From Polaribacter ponticola (GTDB lineage Bacteria; Bacteroidota; Bacteroidia; Flavobacteriales; Flavobacteriaceae): a stretch of DNA of 64,000 bases. Shown piece by piece: positions 10,077-19,298 of this stretch (the first letter of the stretch is position 1; every line of letters starts with the position of its first letter). The translations under genes were made by a program, and so were the position numbers. The notes beneath the pieces are model-generated. The model did not search any database, was not told the DNA's origin, and saw only the letters and a program-made list of their open reading frames with translations. Where the stretch lies: contig NZ_JAOSLC020000002.1 in assembly GCF_026191475.2 (NCBI RefSeq), forward strand, positions 644,001 through 708,000, in the 5' to 3' direction.

Positions 10077-11975
10077 CTGATTCTTGAATTAACTTTTTTA
10101 TAAAATAAGAAGGTAATATTCCTTGCCTTTTCTTAAAAGCAGCATTAAAAGTATTTAAATTATTATATCCTGCACAAACGGCTATATATCCCAATTTACT
10201 TTCTCTAAAATCTTTTTCATTAATCAACCTAACTAATAAATGATTTATCCTTAATTCGTTTATATAATTGCTAAAATTAGATTTTTTTCTTGATTAATAA
10301 CTTGAGATAAATATTTTGGATTTGTTTTAAGCTGCTGTGCAATATCTCTTAAAGTACAGTTTTTATCTAAAAAGAAGAGTTCTTTTTCTAGTTTGTTTAA
10401 CTTATTTAGAATAATGTTTTTTACATTTTCATCTATAGTATTACTAGTATTTGCTTTTTCTAAAACTGCATCATCTTCTTTGTTATTTTCTTTAACAATA
10501 GGTGCTGTGCTCTCTAATGCAATTATTTTATTGCGCATTTCTAACTGAATTTTAGCCAGTTCTAAAGATCTATTGTATAGTAATTTGTTTTTATTCTTAA
10601 CTTTTAAATAGGAAAATAAAATTATAAAACTTAAACTTAAAAGGCCAACAAGAATACTAATTATAGTTTGTATTTTATTTTTTTGAGCTTCATTTTCTAA
10701 AGATAAAATTTTTTGCTTTTGAGTAATTTCTTTAATTTTTCTTTGTGCCTCTAGAATAACAATTTTTTGCTCTTTCTCATTAGTAAAATGAGAATCTTTT
10801 ATAGAATTATGAAGCGCCATATATTCGAAAGATTTAGAAGAATCTCCTATGGTTTTATATAAATCTCCTAGAGTTTTACTTGTAGATTGTACAACATCAA
10901 AAGCATTAATTTCTTCAGCAGCAGTTAAACTTTTTTCGTAAAATTCTATAGCTTTGGTAATGTTTTTTTCTTTTAAATAGATGTTAGCTTGTAAAATTAA
11001 AGCTCTAGGTATTCTAAATTTAAAATTGTTTTTGTAATTTAAAGTTAATGCCTTTGAAATGTAGTTTTGAGCTTCTTTAAATTTATCAATTGAAGTATAA
11101 ATATCAGACATGTTCATGTAAACAATGCTCTGTATATAATCTCCAGGAGGAACCGTTTTTTGCTCTAGTTTTAAGAAAAAATTGTAAGTTTCTAAAGCTC
11201 CGGCAGTATCTCCTAAATGAAATAAAATTCTTGCAATCTCATCAACTTTAAAATGTAAATATTGTGTTTCCTTAATTTTAAGGGTATAATCTAATCCTTT
11301 TAAACAGTGATTTAGTGCTTTTGAATAATTCTCGTTTCTTATATAGTAATGTAATAATGCTCCATGAGCTTTCATTAAAATATAATCATTTCTTTCTTTT
11401 TCACCTAAATCTAATAACTTTAGTGCTAAATCTAGAGCTATATCATATTCGCCCCGCTCTGAATGTATTAAGGATTTTAAGCATTTAATATCAGAATTTA
11501 TATTTGGGAATTGAGTGTGATTTTTTGAGCTGTCAATTTTATTTAATAAATCTGTAGATGTATCAAAATTACCATTTACAAATAATAAATAAGCATTGTT
11601 ATATTGTGCTTTTAAAACCCCTTTGTTAAAGCAAATGCTTTTAGAATACTCTAGAGCGTCATTATTATATTTACTTGCAACATTAGAATTTTTGTATTTG
11701 TAAAATTTATAGAGCTCTAATAGCGTGTTTGCTTTTTCATTTTTTTTAGTTAGTTTAACTTTTTTAAGTAAAATATCTTCAATATTGGCAGCTCTTTTTA
11801 AGTTGTGTGTTAGATCTATGGATGCCTCTATTTGTTTAAAATAGTTTTGTATTGAATCGTTTCTAGTGGTTTGTGCATTAAGCATCAAACCACTTTGAAA
11901 AGAAAGTAATAGTATTAATATTTTAAAAAAAGAGTTCAATTTAAGACCGATTTTATAATTAGAGTAATAATACAA
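10060..11975 (-). pseudogene. TPR-containing membrane AraC family regulator, frame broken near the C-terminus
   Basis: Regulator with an N-terminal signal or membrane segment (about residues 10-35), tetratricopeptide repeats (about 60-400), one transmembrane helix (about 434-458) and a cytoplasmic AraC-type helix-turn-helix (from about 530). The intact frame stops at 10260 right after the first helix-turn-helix (SQVINQEKN). Reading one base further in the A7 run (10282-10288 on the plus strand) restores the rest of the domain, including YIAVCAGYNNLNTFNAAFKK, to a stop at 10060; the repaired protein is 638 aa. Such TPR-AraC proteins are common beside flavobacterial glycan loci. It converges on the mannosidase operon and probably controls it (inference). 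A sequencing indel is more likely than a true mutation. Confidence 0.85.
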
Positions 11976-12035
11976 ACTTAATTAATAATCAATATATTGA
12001 TCATTAATTAAGTTCTATTTTTTTGATGAAAAAGG

Positions 12036-13223
12036 TTAAATAACCTCTAACTTTTTCCCAACTTTTACAAAAGCATTAATAGCTTTTTCTATGTGCTCTT
12101 TAGAATGTGCTGCAGATAGTTGTACTCTAATTCTTGCTTTTCCTTTAGGTACAACAGGAAAGAAAAAACCAATTACGTAAATACCTTCATCTAGTAACAG
12201 TTTTGCAAATTCTTGTGCAATTTTAGCATCATAAAGCATTATTGGTACAATTGGGTGTGTGCCTTTAACAATGTTAAAACCAGCAGAGGTCATTTCAGTT
12301 CTAAAGTGTTTGGTATTTTGTTCTAGCTTGTCTCTTAAATCTGTAGATTTTGTTATTTTATTTAATACTTTTATGGTTGCACCAACAATTGCCGGAGCTA
12401 GAGTATTCGAAAATAAATATGGACGCGAATTCTGTCTTAATATAGCAACTATCTCTTTTTTGGCTGCTGTAAAACCACCAGAAGCGCCACCTAAAGCTTT
12501 GCCATAAGTTCCTGTAATAATATCTACTCTGTCCATTACATTATGGTATTCATGCACACCTCTACCAGTTGCTCCAATAAAACCTGTAGAGTGGCATTCA
12601 TCAATCATTACTAAAGCATCATATTTGTCTGCTAAATCACAAATTTTATCTAATTGAGCAATTGTACCATCCATAGAAAAAGAACCATCAGTAACAATTA
12701 ACCTACGTCTAGATGAGGTAGCTTGTTTTAACTGTTCTTCTAGGTCTTTCATATTATTATGGTCGTATCTAAATCTTTTTGCCTTGCAAAGACGAATACC
12801 ATCAATAATAGAAGCATGGTTTAAAGCATCAGAAATAACGGCATCTTCCGCAGTAAGTAGCGGTTCAAATAAACCGCCATTTGCATCAAAAGCTGCAGCG
12901 TATAAAATGCAATCTTCCATACCTAAAAATGCAGCAGTTTTCTGTTCTAGTTCTTTATGAATATCTTGTGTACCACAAATAAACCTTACAGAAGAAAGAC
13001 CAAAACCATGAGTTTTAATGGCATTAATACCAGCTTCTATAACATCCGGGTTTGAGGCAAGACCTAAATAGTTATTTGCGCAGAAATTAAGTACCTCGTT
13101 TTGGGTGGTTGTGTTTATGTTTGCGCCTTGTTTAGAGGTTATTATACGTTCGTTTTTATATAGACCATTAGATTTTATTACATCTAATTCTTCTATTAAA
13201 TCGTTTTTTATGTTACTGTACAT
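12036..13223 (-). CDS. kbl: Glycine C-acetyltransferase (2-amino-3-ketobutyrate CoA ligase)
   Basis: PLP enzyme that splits 2-amino-3-ketobutyrate with CoA into glycine and acetyl-CoA, the second step of threonine catabolism through threonine dehydrogenase. The length of 395 aa matches E. coli Kbl (398). Visible features are the [12 protein letters not shown] start of the alpha-oxoamine synthase fold, [15 protein letters not shown], and the PLP lysine Lys242 in GTYGKALGG. It overlaps the upstream dehydrogenase gene by 16 bases, so the two are one operon. The alternative, another alpha-oxoamine synthase such as BioF or Spt, is unlikely given the partner gene. Confidence 0.95.
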   Translation of the reverse strand: MYSNIKNDLIEELDVIKSNGLYKNERIITSKQGANINTTTQNEVLNFCANNYLGLASNPDVIEAGINAIKTHGFGLSSVRFICGTQDIHKELEQKTAAFLGMEDCILYAAAFDANGGLFEPLLTAEDAVISDALNHASIIDGIRLCKAKRFRYDHNNMKDLEEQLKQATSSRRRLIVTDGSFSMDGTIAQLDKICDLADKYDALVMIDECHSTGFIGATGRGVHEYHNVMDRVDIITGTYGKALGGASGGFTAAKKEIVAILRQNSRPYLFSNTLAPAIVGATIKVLNKITKSTDLRDKLEQNTKHFRTEMTSAGFNIVKGTHPIVPIMLYDAKIAQEFAKLLLDEGIYVIGFFFPVVPKGKARIRVQLSAAHSKEHIEKAINAFVKVGKKLEVI

Positions 13224-14188
13224 GCTATTAGTAGGTTATTAGTTTTTTTATATTTAAGTTCTAAATTTTTTAACATAATTTCTGTCATAGATTCTATATT
13301 AAATGCAGGTTTCCAGTTCCAGTCTTGTTTTGCTTCAGAATCGTCTATACTCATTGGCCAAGAACTAGCAATTTCTTGTCTAAAATCTGGCGTGTAACTT
13401 ATTCTAAAAGCGGGGTAATTTTTTTTAATAGCTTCAGATAATTGATAAGGGGTAAAGCTTAAGCCAGAAATATTATAAGATGTTCTTACGGTTATTTTTT
13501 CTTTTGGAGCTTCCATTAATTCTAGTGTTGCTCTTATAGCATCATCCATATAGATCATTGGTAGTTCTGTTTCAGCATTTAAAAAACAGTCAAAATCTTC
13601 ATTATTAACTGCTTTATGAAAGATGTCTACAGCATAATCTGTTGTGCCGCCGCCAGGTAAAGATTGATAGCCAATTACACCTGGGTATCTTAAAGAGCGA
13701 ACATCTAATCCGTATTTGTCAAAATAATATTTTCCCCAATTTTCACCAGCAGCTTTACTAATTCCGTATACAGTAGAAGGTGTTAAGTTAGAAGATTGAG
13801 GGGTGTTTGAGCGTTCTATGTTATTGCCAAAGACAGCAATAGAACTAGGAAAAAAAACTTTATTTATTTTATAAGTTTTAGAAATTTCTAAAACGTTAAA
13901 AAAAGTTTTCATATTTATGTCCCAAGTACCTAAAGGATTTTTCTCTCCGTTTGCAGATAAAATTGCTGCTAAATGGTAAATTTGAGTAATTTTATGTTTT
14001 ACTACTATTGCTTTTATAGCTTCAAAATCTGTAACATCTAATGCTTCAAAAACGCCATTAAATGTTGGGTTTTTTCTTAAATCTGTAGCAATAATATTTT
14101 CGTTCCCGTATTTTTCTTGTAATTTTTCTGTTAAAACAGTACCTAATTGACCACTAGAGCCAGTTATTAAAATAACTTCATTTTTCAT
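13208..14188 (-). CDS. L-threonine 3-dehydrogenase, short-chain (epimerase-like) type
   Basis: NAD-dependent oxidation of L-threonine to 2-amino-3-ketobutyrate, feeding Kbl. At 326 aa it is an extended short-chain dehydrogenase: the nucleotide-binding [10 protein letters not shown] near residue 10 and the catalytic Tyr-x3-Lys in [11 protein letters not shown]. This is the epimerase-like threonine dehydrogenase of psychrophilic flavobacteria, unrelated to the zinc enzyme Tdh of E. coli. Pairing with kbl supports the function. The last 16 bases overlap kbl, and the C-terminal tail (LLIACTVT) is unusual in composition, probably a product of that overlap. Confidence 0.9.
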   Translation of the reverse strand: MKNEVILITGSSGQLGTVLTEKLQEKYGNENIIATDLRKNPTFNGVFEALDVTDFEAIKAIVVKHKITQIYHLAAILSANGEKNPLGTWDINMKTFFNVLEISKTYKINKVFFPSSIAVFGNNIERSNTPQSSNLTPSTVYGISKAAGENWGKYYFDKYGLDVRSLRYPGVIGYQSLPGGGTTDYAVDIFHKAVNNEDFDCFLNAETELPMIYMDDAIRATLELMEAPKEKITVRTSYNISGLSFTPYQLSEAIKKNYPAFRISYTPDFRQEIASSWPMSIDDSEAKQDWNWKPAFNIESMTEIMLKNLELKYKKTNNLLIACTVT

Positions 14189-14357
14189 TTTTAATAATAT
14201 TTTGAAAGGATAAAATTAAGTATTTGATTAATTAAAAAGTTAATTACGCTTTATTTAATTAAAAAATAAGTATTTTTATCTTTAATTTAAGGTTATTTAA
14301 ATAATAAAAACTAAAATGAGTATCTGCGTACTTATTAAAAAGTAATTTTATCTTTAT
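14189..14357. promoter_or_regulatory. Divergent control region between threonine dehydrogenase and lrp
   Basis: A 169-base AT-rich spacer between the divergently read dehydrogenase and Lrp genes. It holds a degenerate palindrome (AATTAAAAAGTTAATT, near 14232-14251) and repeated AAGTA motifs, as expected for an Lrp-type site, and TATCTTTA at 14348-14355, one base from the TAnnTTTG consensus, just before the lrp start. The binding role is inference. Confidence 0.35.
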
Positions 14358-14820
14358 ATGGAAAAGCTAGACGAAATAGATTTGAATATTTTAAGGATTT
14401 TTCAAAAGGATTCTAAAAAAACAACAAAAGAAGTAGCAGAGATACTTAATTTAACTCCATCACCAGTGTATGAGCGCGTTAGAAGATTGGAAAAACGTGG
14501 ATATATAAAAAAGTATGTTGCTCTTCTAAATAAAAAGCTTATAAATATACCCATTACTGCTATTTGTATGGTTTCTTTAAGATATCATAATGAAGGATTT
14601 ATAGATAAGTTTGATAAACAAATTAAAGGATTAAAAGAGGTGCAAGAATGTTATCACATGGCTGGTAAGGTAGATTTTTTTAAAAATTAATTTAAGCAGT
14701 TTGGATGAGTATCATGAGTTTGTGCGATTAAAATTATCTAAAATTGAAAATATAGGTGTTTTAGAAAGTTATTTTGTTCTAAAAGAAATATTCTCTACTA
14801 CAGAGTATTTTATAGAATAA
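14358..14820 (+). pseudogene. Lrp/AsnC family transcriptional regulator, frame broken by one extra T
   Basis: Feast/famine regulator: N-terminal winged helix-turn-helix (LDEIDLNILRIFQKDSKK, then TPSPVYERVRRLEKRGYI) and a C-terminal RAM ligand-binding domain. The frame stops at 14690 after GKVDFF. Reading the T7 run at 14675-14681 as T6 gives DFLKINLSSLDEYHEF and continues to TAA at 14818-14820, for a normal 153 aa protein. It diverges from the threonine dehydrogenase-kbl operon, the usual arrangement for a local Lrp regulator, so threonine or a product may be the ligand (inference). An insertion sequence sits four bases after the stop. The indel is probably a sequencing error, though decay after the insertion is possible. 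Confidence 0.85.
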
Positions 14821-14824
14821 TTAA
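14817..14824. repeat. Target site duplication, left copy
   Basis: ATAATTAA, repeated at 16252-16259 at the other end of the insertion sequence. It overlaps the lrp stop codon (14818-14820). Eight bases is the usual duplication for ISL3-type elements. Confidence 0.85.
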
Positions 14825-14846
14825 GAATCAACACAAAAAGTTGTGG
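14825..14846. repeat. Insertion sequence terminal inverted repeat, left
   Basis: 22 bases matching the complement of 16230-16251 at 21 positions; the only difference is base 2 (A instead of G). Confidence 0.9.
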
Positions 14847-14892
14847 AGCATTCAAAAAAAGAAGAACTTTGTTTTTCTAAATTAGATTCATT

Positions 14893-15240
14893 TTGAGTAG
14901 ACTATTAGATATTGCTAAATTATTATTGCCAGAAGTTCTTGTTGATAATTTTAAACTCACAAAACACGAGATTAAACAAGATGAGCTTCATTTTTATTTC
15001 ACAGAACTAAATAATGTTCCAATAGAATATAAAGCAGTTAAGTTAAGCTCTAAAGGCTTTTTTCCAGAAGCTACTGTTCAAGATTTTCCTATACGTGGTA
15101 AGAATGTTTACTTACACATAATAAGACGACGTTGGCTAAATGAATCTACAAAGAAAGTCATTACTCGAGATTGGCAATTAGTAGCAAAAGGCACTAGAAT
15201 CACTAGTGAGTTTGCTACTTTTTTAAAAGATATCAGTTAG
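14893..15240 (+). CDS. ISAon1-type transposase N-terminal region protein (orfA)
   Basis: 115 aa, with the only plausible start a TTG at 14893. It ends SEFATFLKDIS. Length, position and the RRRWLNESTKK type basic region fit the short first protein of ISAon1-like elements, thought to be the DNA-binding part of the transposase. The second frame (orfB) lies one base forward; a T6-A4 tract at 15221-15230 could let ribosomes or polymerase slip, or orfB may start independently. It is not known from sequence whether the two are fused in the cell. Confidence 0.75.
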   Translation: MSRLLDIAKLLLPEVLVDNFKLTKHEIKQDELHFYFTELNNVPIEYKAVKLSSKGFFPEATVQDFPIRGKNVYLHIIRRRWLNESTKKVITRDWQLVAKGTRITSEFATFLKDIS

Positions 15241-15283
15241 TAACAATCCTAGCAGTACTACAATTATAGCGAACTTTTACGGA

Positions 15284-16219
15284 GTGAATTCAAGAAACCT
15301 GCAAAGACAATATAAGGATCATTTAAGTGATTTTAAACAATGGAATCAAAAATCACATGCTAAACAATGGCTATTGTTTCCAAAAAATATTGGAAAATAT
15401 ATTTCAATAGATGAAACTGCTTTTTCAAATGGAGACTTATACACTATTGTTACCAATAAAAATGCGAAAGGCAAGAAAGGTGCTTTAATTGCTATGATTA
15501 AAGGAACTAAGGCAGAAACAGTTATAAAAATACTTCAAAAAATAGCTTTAATAGAAAGACAAAAGGTAACCGAAGTAACCTTAGATATGGCTGGAAATAT
15601 GGGGCTAATTGTTAAAAAGTCATTCCCACAAGCTGCTTTAGTTATAGATAGGTTTCATGTGCAAAAATTAGCTTTGGACGCTTTACAAGAAATTAGGATT
15701 AAACATCGTTGGGATGCTATAGATACAGAAAATGATGCTATAGAAAAAGCAAGAAATCAATCTTTGAAATATACACCAAAATTATTATCAAATGGAGACA
15801 CTTTGAAACAATTATTAGCAAGAAGCAGATATTTACTATACAAATCGACAAATAAATGGACTCAAAATCAATCTGATAGAGCTAAAATACTTTTTGAACA
15901 ATATCCTGATATAGAAAAAGCATACAGATTATGCCAAAATTTATCATGGATATATAATCAAACAAAAGATAAAACTTACGCCTTAATAAGACTTGCTAAA
16001 TGGGGTGAAAAAGTCAGACAAGCACAGTTTAAAAGTTTTAATAGCATCTCTAGAACAATGTCTATACATTATAAAAACATACTAAACTATTTTGATAATA
16101 GAAGCACAAATGCTTCGGCGGAATCTTTTAATGCAAAAATTAAAGCTTTTAGAACGCAATTTAGAGGCATTAGAAATATAGAGTTTTTCCTTTTTAGACT
16201 CTCAAATATTTATGCATGA
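15284..16219 (+). CDS. ISL3-type DDE transposase (orfB)
   Basis: Catalyses cut-and-paste movement of the element. The 311 aa reading from the GTG at 15284 has the DDE core: SIDETAFSNGDLYTIV (first Asp), VTLDMAGNMG and VIDRFHVQKLALDALQ (second Asp region), and STNASAESFNAKIKAF (Glu). The same frame stays open upstream to about 15227, so the protein may begin earlier through frameshifting from orfA; there is no well-spaced ribosome site for the GTG. The gene looks intact, and with perfect target duplications the element may be active. Confidence 0.88.
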   Translation: MNSRNLQRQYKDHLSDFKQWNQKSHAKQWLLFPKNIGKYISIDETAFSNGDLYTIVTNKNAKGKKGALIAMIKGTKAETVIKILQKIALIERQKVTEVTLDMAGNMGLIVKKSFPQAALVIDRFHVQKLALDALQEIRIKHRWDAIDTENDAIEKARNQSLKYTPKLLSNGDTLKQLLARSRYLLYKSTNKWTQNQSDRAKILFEQYPDIEKAYRLCQNLSWIYNQTKDKTYALIRLAKWGEKVRQAQFKSFNSISRTMSIHYKNILNYFDNRSTNASAESFNAKIKAFRTQFRGIRNIEFFLFRLSNIYA

Positions 16220-16229
16220 TTCCTAAATC

Positions 16230-16251
16230 CCACAACTTTTTGTGTTGATCC
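16230..16251. repeat. Insertion sequence terminal inverted repeat, right
   Basis: Partner of 14825-14846 in inverted orientation, 21 of 22 bases matching. Confidence 0.9.
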
Positions 16252-16259
16252 ATAATTAA
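16252..16259. repeat. Target site duplication, right copy
   Basis: ATAATTAA, identical to 14817-14824. Confidence 0.85.
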
Positions 16260-16280
16260 AAAGGTGATTAATAAAAATTA

Positions 16281-16321
16281 AAAAACCTCAAACCACTAAA
16301 AATAAGTGTTTTGAGGTTTTT
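16281..16321 (-). terminator. Terminator downstream of tRNA-Leu
   Basis: A 12-bp stem core AAAAACCTCAAA, extended past one mismatch to 17 positions, with a 7-base loop and T runs on both sides. It lies 5 bases beyond the 3' end of the tRNA on the minus strand and could also have ended lrp transcription before the insertion. Confidence 0.7.
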
Positions 16322-16326
16322 ATCTG

Positions 16327-16408
16327 TACAGGCGGAGAGACTCGAACTCTCACACCTCGCGGCACTAGATCCTAAGTCTAGCGTGTCTACCAATTCCACC
16401 ACGCCTGC
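16327..16408 (-). tRNA. tRNA-Leu, anticodon UAG
   Basis: On the minus strand the sequence begins GCAGGCGTGGTGGAATTGG and ends GTTCGAGTCTCTCCGCCTGT plus discriminator A. The acceptor stem pairs GCAGGCG with CGCCTGT (first pair G-T). The anticodon arm is CTAGA-CTTAGGA-TCTAG, giving anticodon TAG. A long variable arm is present, as in class II tRNAs, and the T loop is TTCGAGT. The 82 bases lack an encoded CCA, so the tail must be added. A consensus promoter lies just upstream. Confidence 0.95.
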
Positions 16409-16419
16409 ATTTGGGTTTG

Positions 16420-16448
16420 CAAATATAAACAATCATCAGAAACTACAA
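16420..16448 (-). promoter_or_regulatory. Promoter of tRNA-Leu
   Basis: On the minus strand TTG (16448-16446), an 18-base spacer and TATATTTG (16427-16420) match the Bacteroidota -33/-7 pattern. Start of transcription would be about 5 bases before the tRNA 5' end. Confidence 0.7.
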
Positions 16449-16469
16449 AGCAGTTCATTATTATTTTTC

Positions 16470-16477
16470 TATTTTTG
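16470..16477 (+). promoter_or_regulatory. Probable -7 element for the M20 dipeptidase gene
   Basis: TATTTTTG fits TAnnTTTG and lies 23 bases before the start codon at 16501. No good -33 TTG is visible. Confidence 0.5.
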
Positions 16478-16500
16478 ATAAAGATTATAAAATTATATTA

Positions 16501-17895
16501 ATGAATACTATTCAAACATACATACAAGACAATAAAAAACGTTTTTTAAACGAATTAATAGAATTACTTAAAATACCTTCAGTAAGTGCAGATTCTGCCT
16601 ACAAAAAAGACGTTTTATTAACTGCAGACTTTGTTTTATCTAGTCTTAAAAAAGCTGGTTGTGATAACGTTGAAATGTGCGAAACTCCAGGTTATCCTAT
16701 TATTTATGGTGAAAAAATTATTGATTCTAAACTGCCAACAGTTTTAGTTTATGGACATTATGATGTTCAGCCTGCAGATCCTATAGAACTTTGGACATCT
16801 CCTCCTTTTGAACCTGTAATTAAAAATACAGACATTCATCCAGAAGGAGCCATATTTGCAAGAGGAGCTTGTGATGATAAAGGGCAAATGTATATGCATG
16901 TAAAGGCCCTAGAGTATATGACTTCAACAGGAAATTTACCTTGTAACGTAAAGTTTATGATTGAAGGAGAAGAAGAAGTTGGATCGGAAAGTTTAGCATG
17001 GTTTGTACCAAAAAACAAAGAAAAACTTGCAAATGATGTAATTTTAATTTCTGACACAGGAATGATAGCAAACGACATTCCTTCTATTACAACAGGTTTA
17101 CGTGGTTTAAGTTATGTCGAAGTTGAAATTACCGGTCCTAATAGAGATTTACATTCTGGTTTATATGGAGGTGCCGTTGCAAACCCTATTAATATATTAA
17201 CCAAAATGATAGCCTCTCTTCACGATGAAGATAATCACATCACTATTCCTGGATTTTATGATAATGTAGAAGAATTATCAAAAGAAGAAAGAAAAGAGAT
17301 GAGTAAAGCTCCTTTTTCTCTAGATAAATATAAAGGTGCTTTAAAAATTAATGCCGTTCATGGAGAAAAAGGATATACTACAAACGAACGTAATTCGATT
17401 AGACCTACTTTAGATGTAAACGGAATTTGGGGAGGTTATACAGGAGAAGGTGCAAAAACTGTAATTGCAAGTAAAGCCTTTGCTAAAATATCTATGCGCT
17501 TAGTTCCAAATCAAAATTGGAAAAATATTACAGATTTGTTTAAAAAACATTTTGAAAGTATTGCGCCAAAATCTGTAACTGTAAAAGTTACCCCTCATCA
17601 CGGTGGGCAAGGTTATGTAACGCCTATAGATAATATAGCTTATAAGGCTGCCAGTAAAGCTTACGAAACTAGTTTTGGTAAAACTCCAATACCTCAAAGA
17701 AGTGGAGGTAGTATTCCAATTGTTGCTTTGTTTGAACAGGAATTAAAAAGTAAAACTATATTAATGGGTTTTGGTTTAGATTCAGATGCAATACACTCGC
17801 CAAACGAACATTTTGGTATTTGGAACTATTTAAAAGGTATTGAAACTATACCATATTTCTATAAATATTTCACAAAAATGCATTTAGATAAATAA
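16501..17895 (+). CDS. M20 family dipeptidase
   Basis: Zinc-dependent cytosolic dipeptidase of the M20 (CNDP/PepV-like) group, 464 aa, normal length. Metal-site motifs are all present: VLVYGHYDVQPADP with His86, the bridging Asp in GACDDKGQ (about residue 125), the catalytic Glu-Glu in EGEEEVGSE (about 160), and a C-terminal His in DAIHSPNEHFGIWNY. The central dimerisation/lid domain (about 200-370) includes the RGLSYVEVEITGPNRDLHSG strand. It stands alone between tRNA-Leu and ompA. Substrate preference is not visible. Confidence 0.92.
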   Translation: MNTIQTYIQDNKKRFLNELIELLKIPSVSADSAYKKDVLLTADFVLSSLKKAGCDNVEMCETPGYPIIYGEKIIDSKLPTVLVYGHYDVQPADPIELWTSPPFEPVIKNTDIHPEGAIFARGACDDKGQMYMHVKALEYMTSTGNLPCNVKFMIEGEEEVGSESLAWFVPKNKEKLANDVILISDTGMIANDIPSITTGLRGLSYVEVEITGPNRDLHSGLYGGAVANPINILTKMIASLHDEDNHITIPGFYDNVEELSKEERKEMSKAPFSLDKYKGALKINAVHGEKGYTTNERNSIRPTLDVNGIWGGYTGEGAKTVIASKAFAKISMRLVPNQNWKNITDLFKKHFESIAPKSVTVKVTPHHGGQGYVTPIDNIAYKAASKAYETSFGKTPIPQRSGGSIPIVALFEQELKSKTILMGFGLDSDAIHSPNEHFGIWNYLKGIETIPYFYKYFTKMHLDK

Positions 17896-17909
17896 GTAAA
17901 ACATTTATA

Positions 17910-17943
17910 AAGTAAAAAAATAGTTGAAATTATTTTTTTACTT
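17910..17943. terminator. Weak AT-rich hairpin after the dipeptidase gene
   Basis: A perfect 13-bp stem (17910-17922 with 17931-17943) with an 8-base loop, made mostly of A-T pairs and without a clear T tail. It may end the dipeptidase transcript. Confidence 0.4.
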
Positions 17944-18019
17944 AACTCTTAAAACATAGGTTTTAACTTAATATCTATACAATTGAAATAATTGTAGAAC
18001 AATTATAAAAAAATAGTTA

Positions 18020-18027
18020 TAAATTTG
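18020..18027 (+). promoter_or_regulatory. Probable -7 element for the OmpA family gene
   Basis: TAAATTTG fits TAnnTTTG, 22 bases before the start codon at 18050. Confidence 0.45.
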
Positions 18028-18049
18028 TAATAGATTAAAAATATTAAAC

Positions 18050-19228
18050 ATGAAGAATTTCTTTTTTGGAGCAATTTTATTTTGCTTTATAATACAATTA
18101 AATGCTCAAGAATATAATAAATGGTCTGTAGACTTTGGTGTTGGTGTTCATGAAATTATAAACCCTTTATCTCCTGGTTACGAAACAGGAGCTTTAAGTT
18201 TTGGGCAAGCAAATATAGGTGTAAGGCATATGTTTAATGAAAAATTTGGACTGCGTTTAGACTTAGGTTATAATGAATTTAAGGAAGGCAAAAATAGTTT
18301 GCCATTTAGAGCTAATTATTACAGAGCTACTTTAGAGGGGGTTGTAAATGCAGGAAACCTTTTAAAGTTTAGTAGTTGGACAAATAGATTTAACCTTTTA
18401 TTTCATGGAGGTATGGGTTTATCTAGCTTAAGAACTATAAAGCCTGTTGAAACTGGTGGAGAACCTTTACTTAATTTTATGGTAGGTTTTACTCCACAAT
18501 TTAAGTTATCTAATCGTATATCTTTGTTTTTAGATGCTTCTGCCCTATTTCATGATTATCAAAACTTTACTTTTAATGGAGCGACCAATACTAAAGAAAG
18601 AGAAATAAGTGCTAATATTTTTAATACATCTATCGGTGTTAATATTTCTCTAGGTAAAAATGCAGAAAATGCAGATTTCTTAAAAGATGAAGAAGTAATT
18701 GTAGACAATGAATTAGATGATATTAAAAAACGTTTAAAAACTGCAGAAAATGAGATTGCGGCATTAAAAGTTAAGAAAACAGAAATAAATAAAGTTGAAT
18801 TGGTTTCTGAACTAGACAATAGATATGCTAAAAAAGGAGAAGTTGTTACTAACAGATATGCAGACGTTGTTTCTAATTCTAATGTAGATTTTATTAAACA
18901 ACTATTAAATAGCGGATATATAAATGTATATTTTGATGTTAATAAGACAAAGGTTCAAAAAGGTTCTTTAAATTCTTTAAATTACTTAATTCAATTTATG
19001 AAAGACAATCCTAATGTATCGGCTTTATTAATTGGTTATGCAGATGAAACAGGAGATGAAAATAGAAACTTATCTTTATCTAGAAGAAGAGCAAAAAGTA
19101 TTTTTAACATCTTAGTTGCTTCTGGTATTAGTGCAAGCAAACTTTCTTACACAGGTGGTGGAGAAGATAAAAGTGTAACTGAAAATGCTAGACAATTTGC
19201 TAGAAAAGTTACATTTAGAATTCAATAA
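18050..19228 (+). CDS. OmpA family outer membrane protein
   Basis: 392 aa. Residues 1-20 are a Sec signal peptide (cleavage after LNAQ or nearby). Residues about 21-205 form an outer membrane beta-barrel of the flavobacterial type (FGVGVHEIINPL, then many aromatic strands). A charged coiled-coil follows (about 222-262, DDIKKRLKTAENEIAALKVK). The C-terminal OmpA domain (about 285-392) has VYFDVNKTKVQKGS and GYADETGDENRNLSLSRRRA, the peptidoglycan-binding residues Asp and Arg being in place. It anchors the outer membrane to the cell wall. Convergent with the cyclophilin gene across a shared terminator. Confidence 0.93.
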   Translation: MKNFFFGAILFCFIIQLNAQEYNKWSVDFGVGVHEIINPLSPGYETGALSFGQANIGVRHMFNEKFGLRLDLGYNEFKEGKNSLPFRANYYRATLEGVVNAGNLLKFSSWTNRFNLLFHGGMGLSSLRTIKPVETGGEPLLNFMVGFTPQFKLSNRISLFLDASALFHDYQNFTFNGATNTKEREISANIFNTSIGVNISLGKNAENADFLKDEEVIVDNELDDIKKRLKTAENEIAALKVKKTEINKVELVSELDNRYAKKGEVVTNRYADVVSNSNVDFIKQLLNSGYINVYFDVNKTKVQKGSLNSLNYLIQFMKDNPNVSALLIGYADETGDENRNLSLSRRRAKSIFNILVASGISASKLSYTGGGEDKSVTENARQFARKVTFRIQ

Positions 19229-19247
19229 TACTTTAAAATAAACTTAT

Positions 19248-19285
19248 AAAAAAACGATCAATAAATATTTATTGATCGTTTTTTT
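19248..19285. terminator. Bidirectional terminator between ompA and cyclophilin genes
   Basis: A nearly perfect palindrome: A7 then CGATCAATAAAT, its complement and T7. It lies 19 bases after the OmpA gene and 13 bases after the cyclophilin gene on the other strand. Confidence 0.85.
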
Positions 19286-19298
19286 ATATAAATTATTC

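Larger units (their letters stand above)
14825..16251 (+). mobile_element. Complete ISL3-family (ISAon1-type) insertion sequence, 1427 bp
   Basis: Bounded by 22-bp inverted repeats (14825-14846 and 16230-16251) that differ at one position, starting GAATCAACACAAAAAG on the left and GGATCAACACAAAAAG on the complement of the right. It is flanked by perfect 8-bp direct repeats, the mark of a transposition event that has not been scrambled. Inside are two reading frames in the ISAon1 arrangement, a short N-terminal protein and a DDE transposase. The orientation is left to right. It landed immediately after the lrp stop, cutting lrp from its original downstream sequence. Confidence 0.92.

Noticed and set aside
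12259..12507. Plus-strand 82 aa protein opposite kbl
   Set aside because: Complement of the conserved PLP lysine region of kbl.
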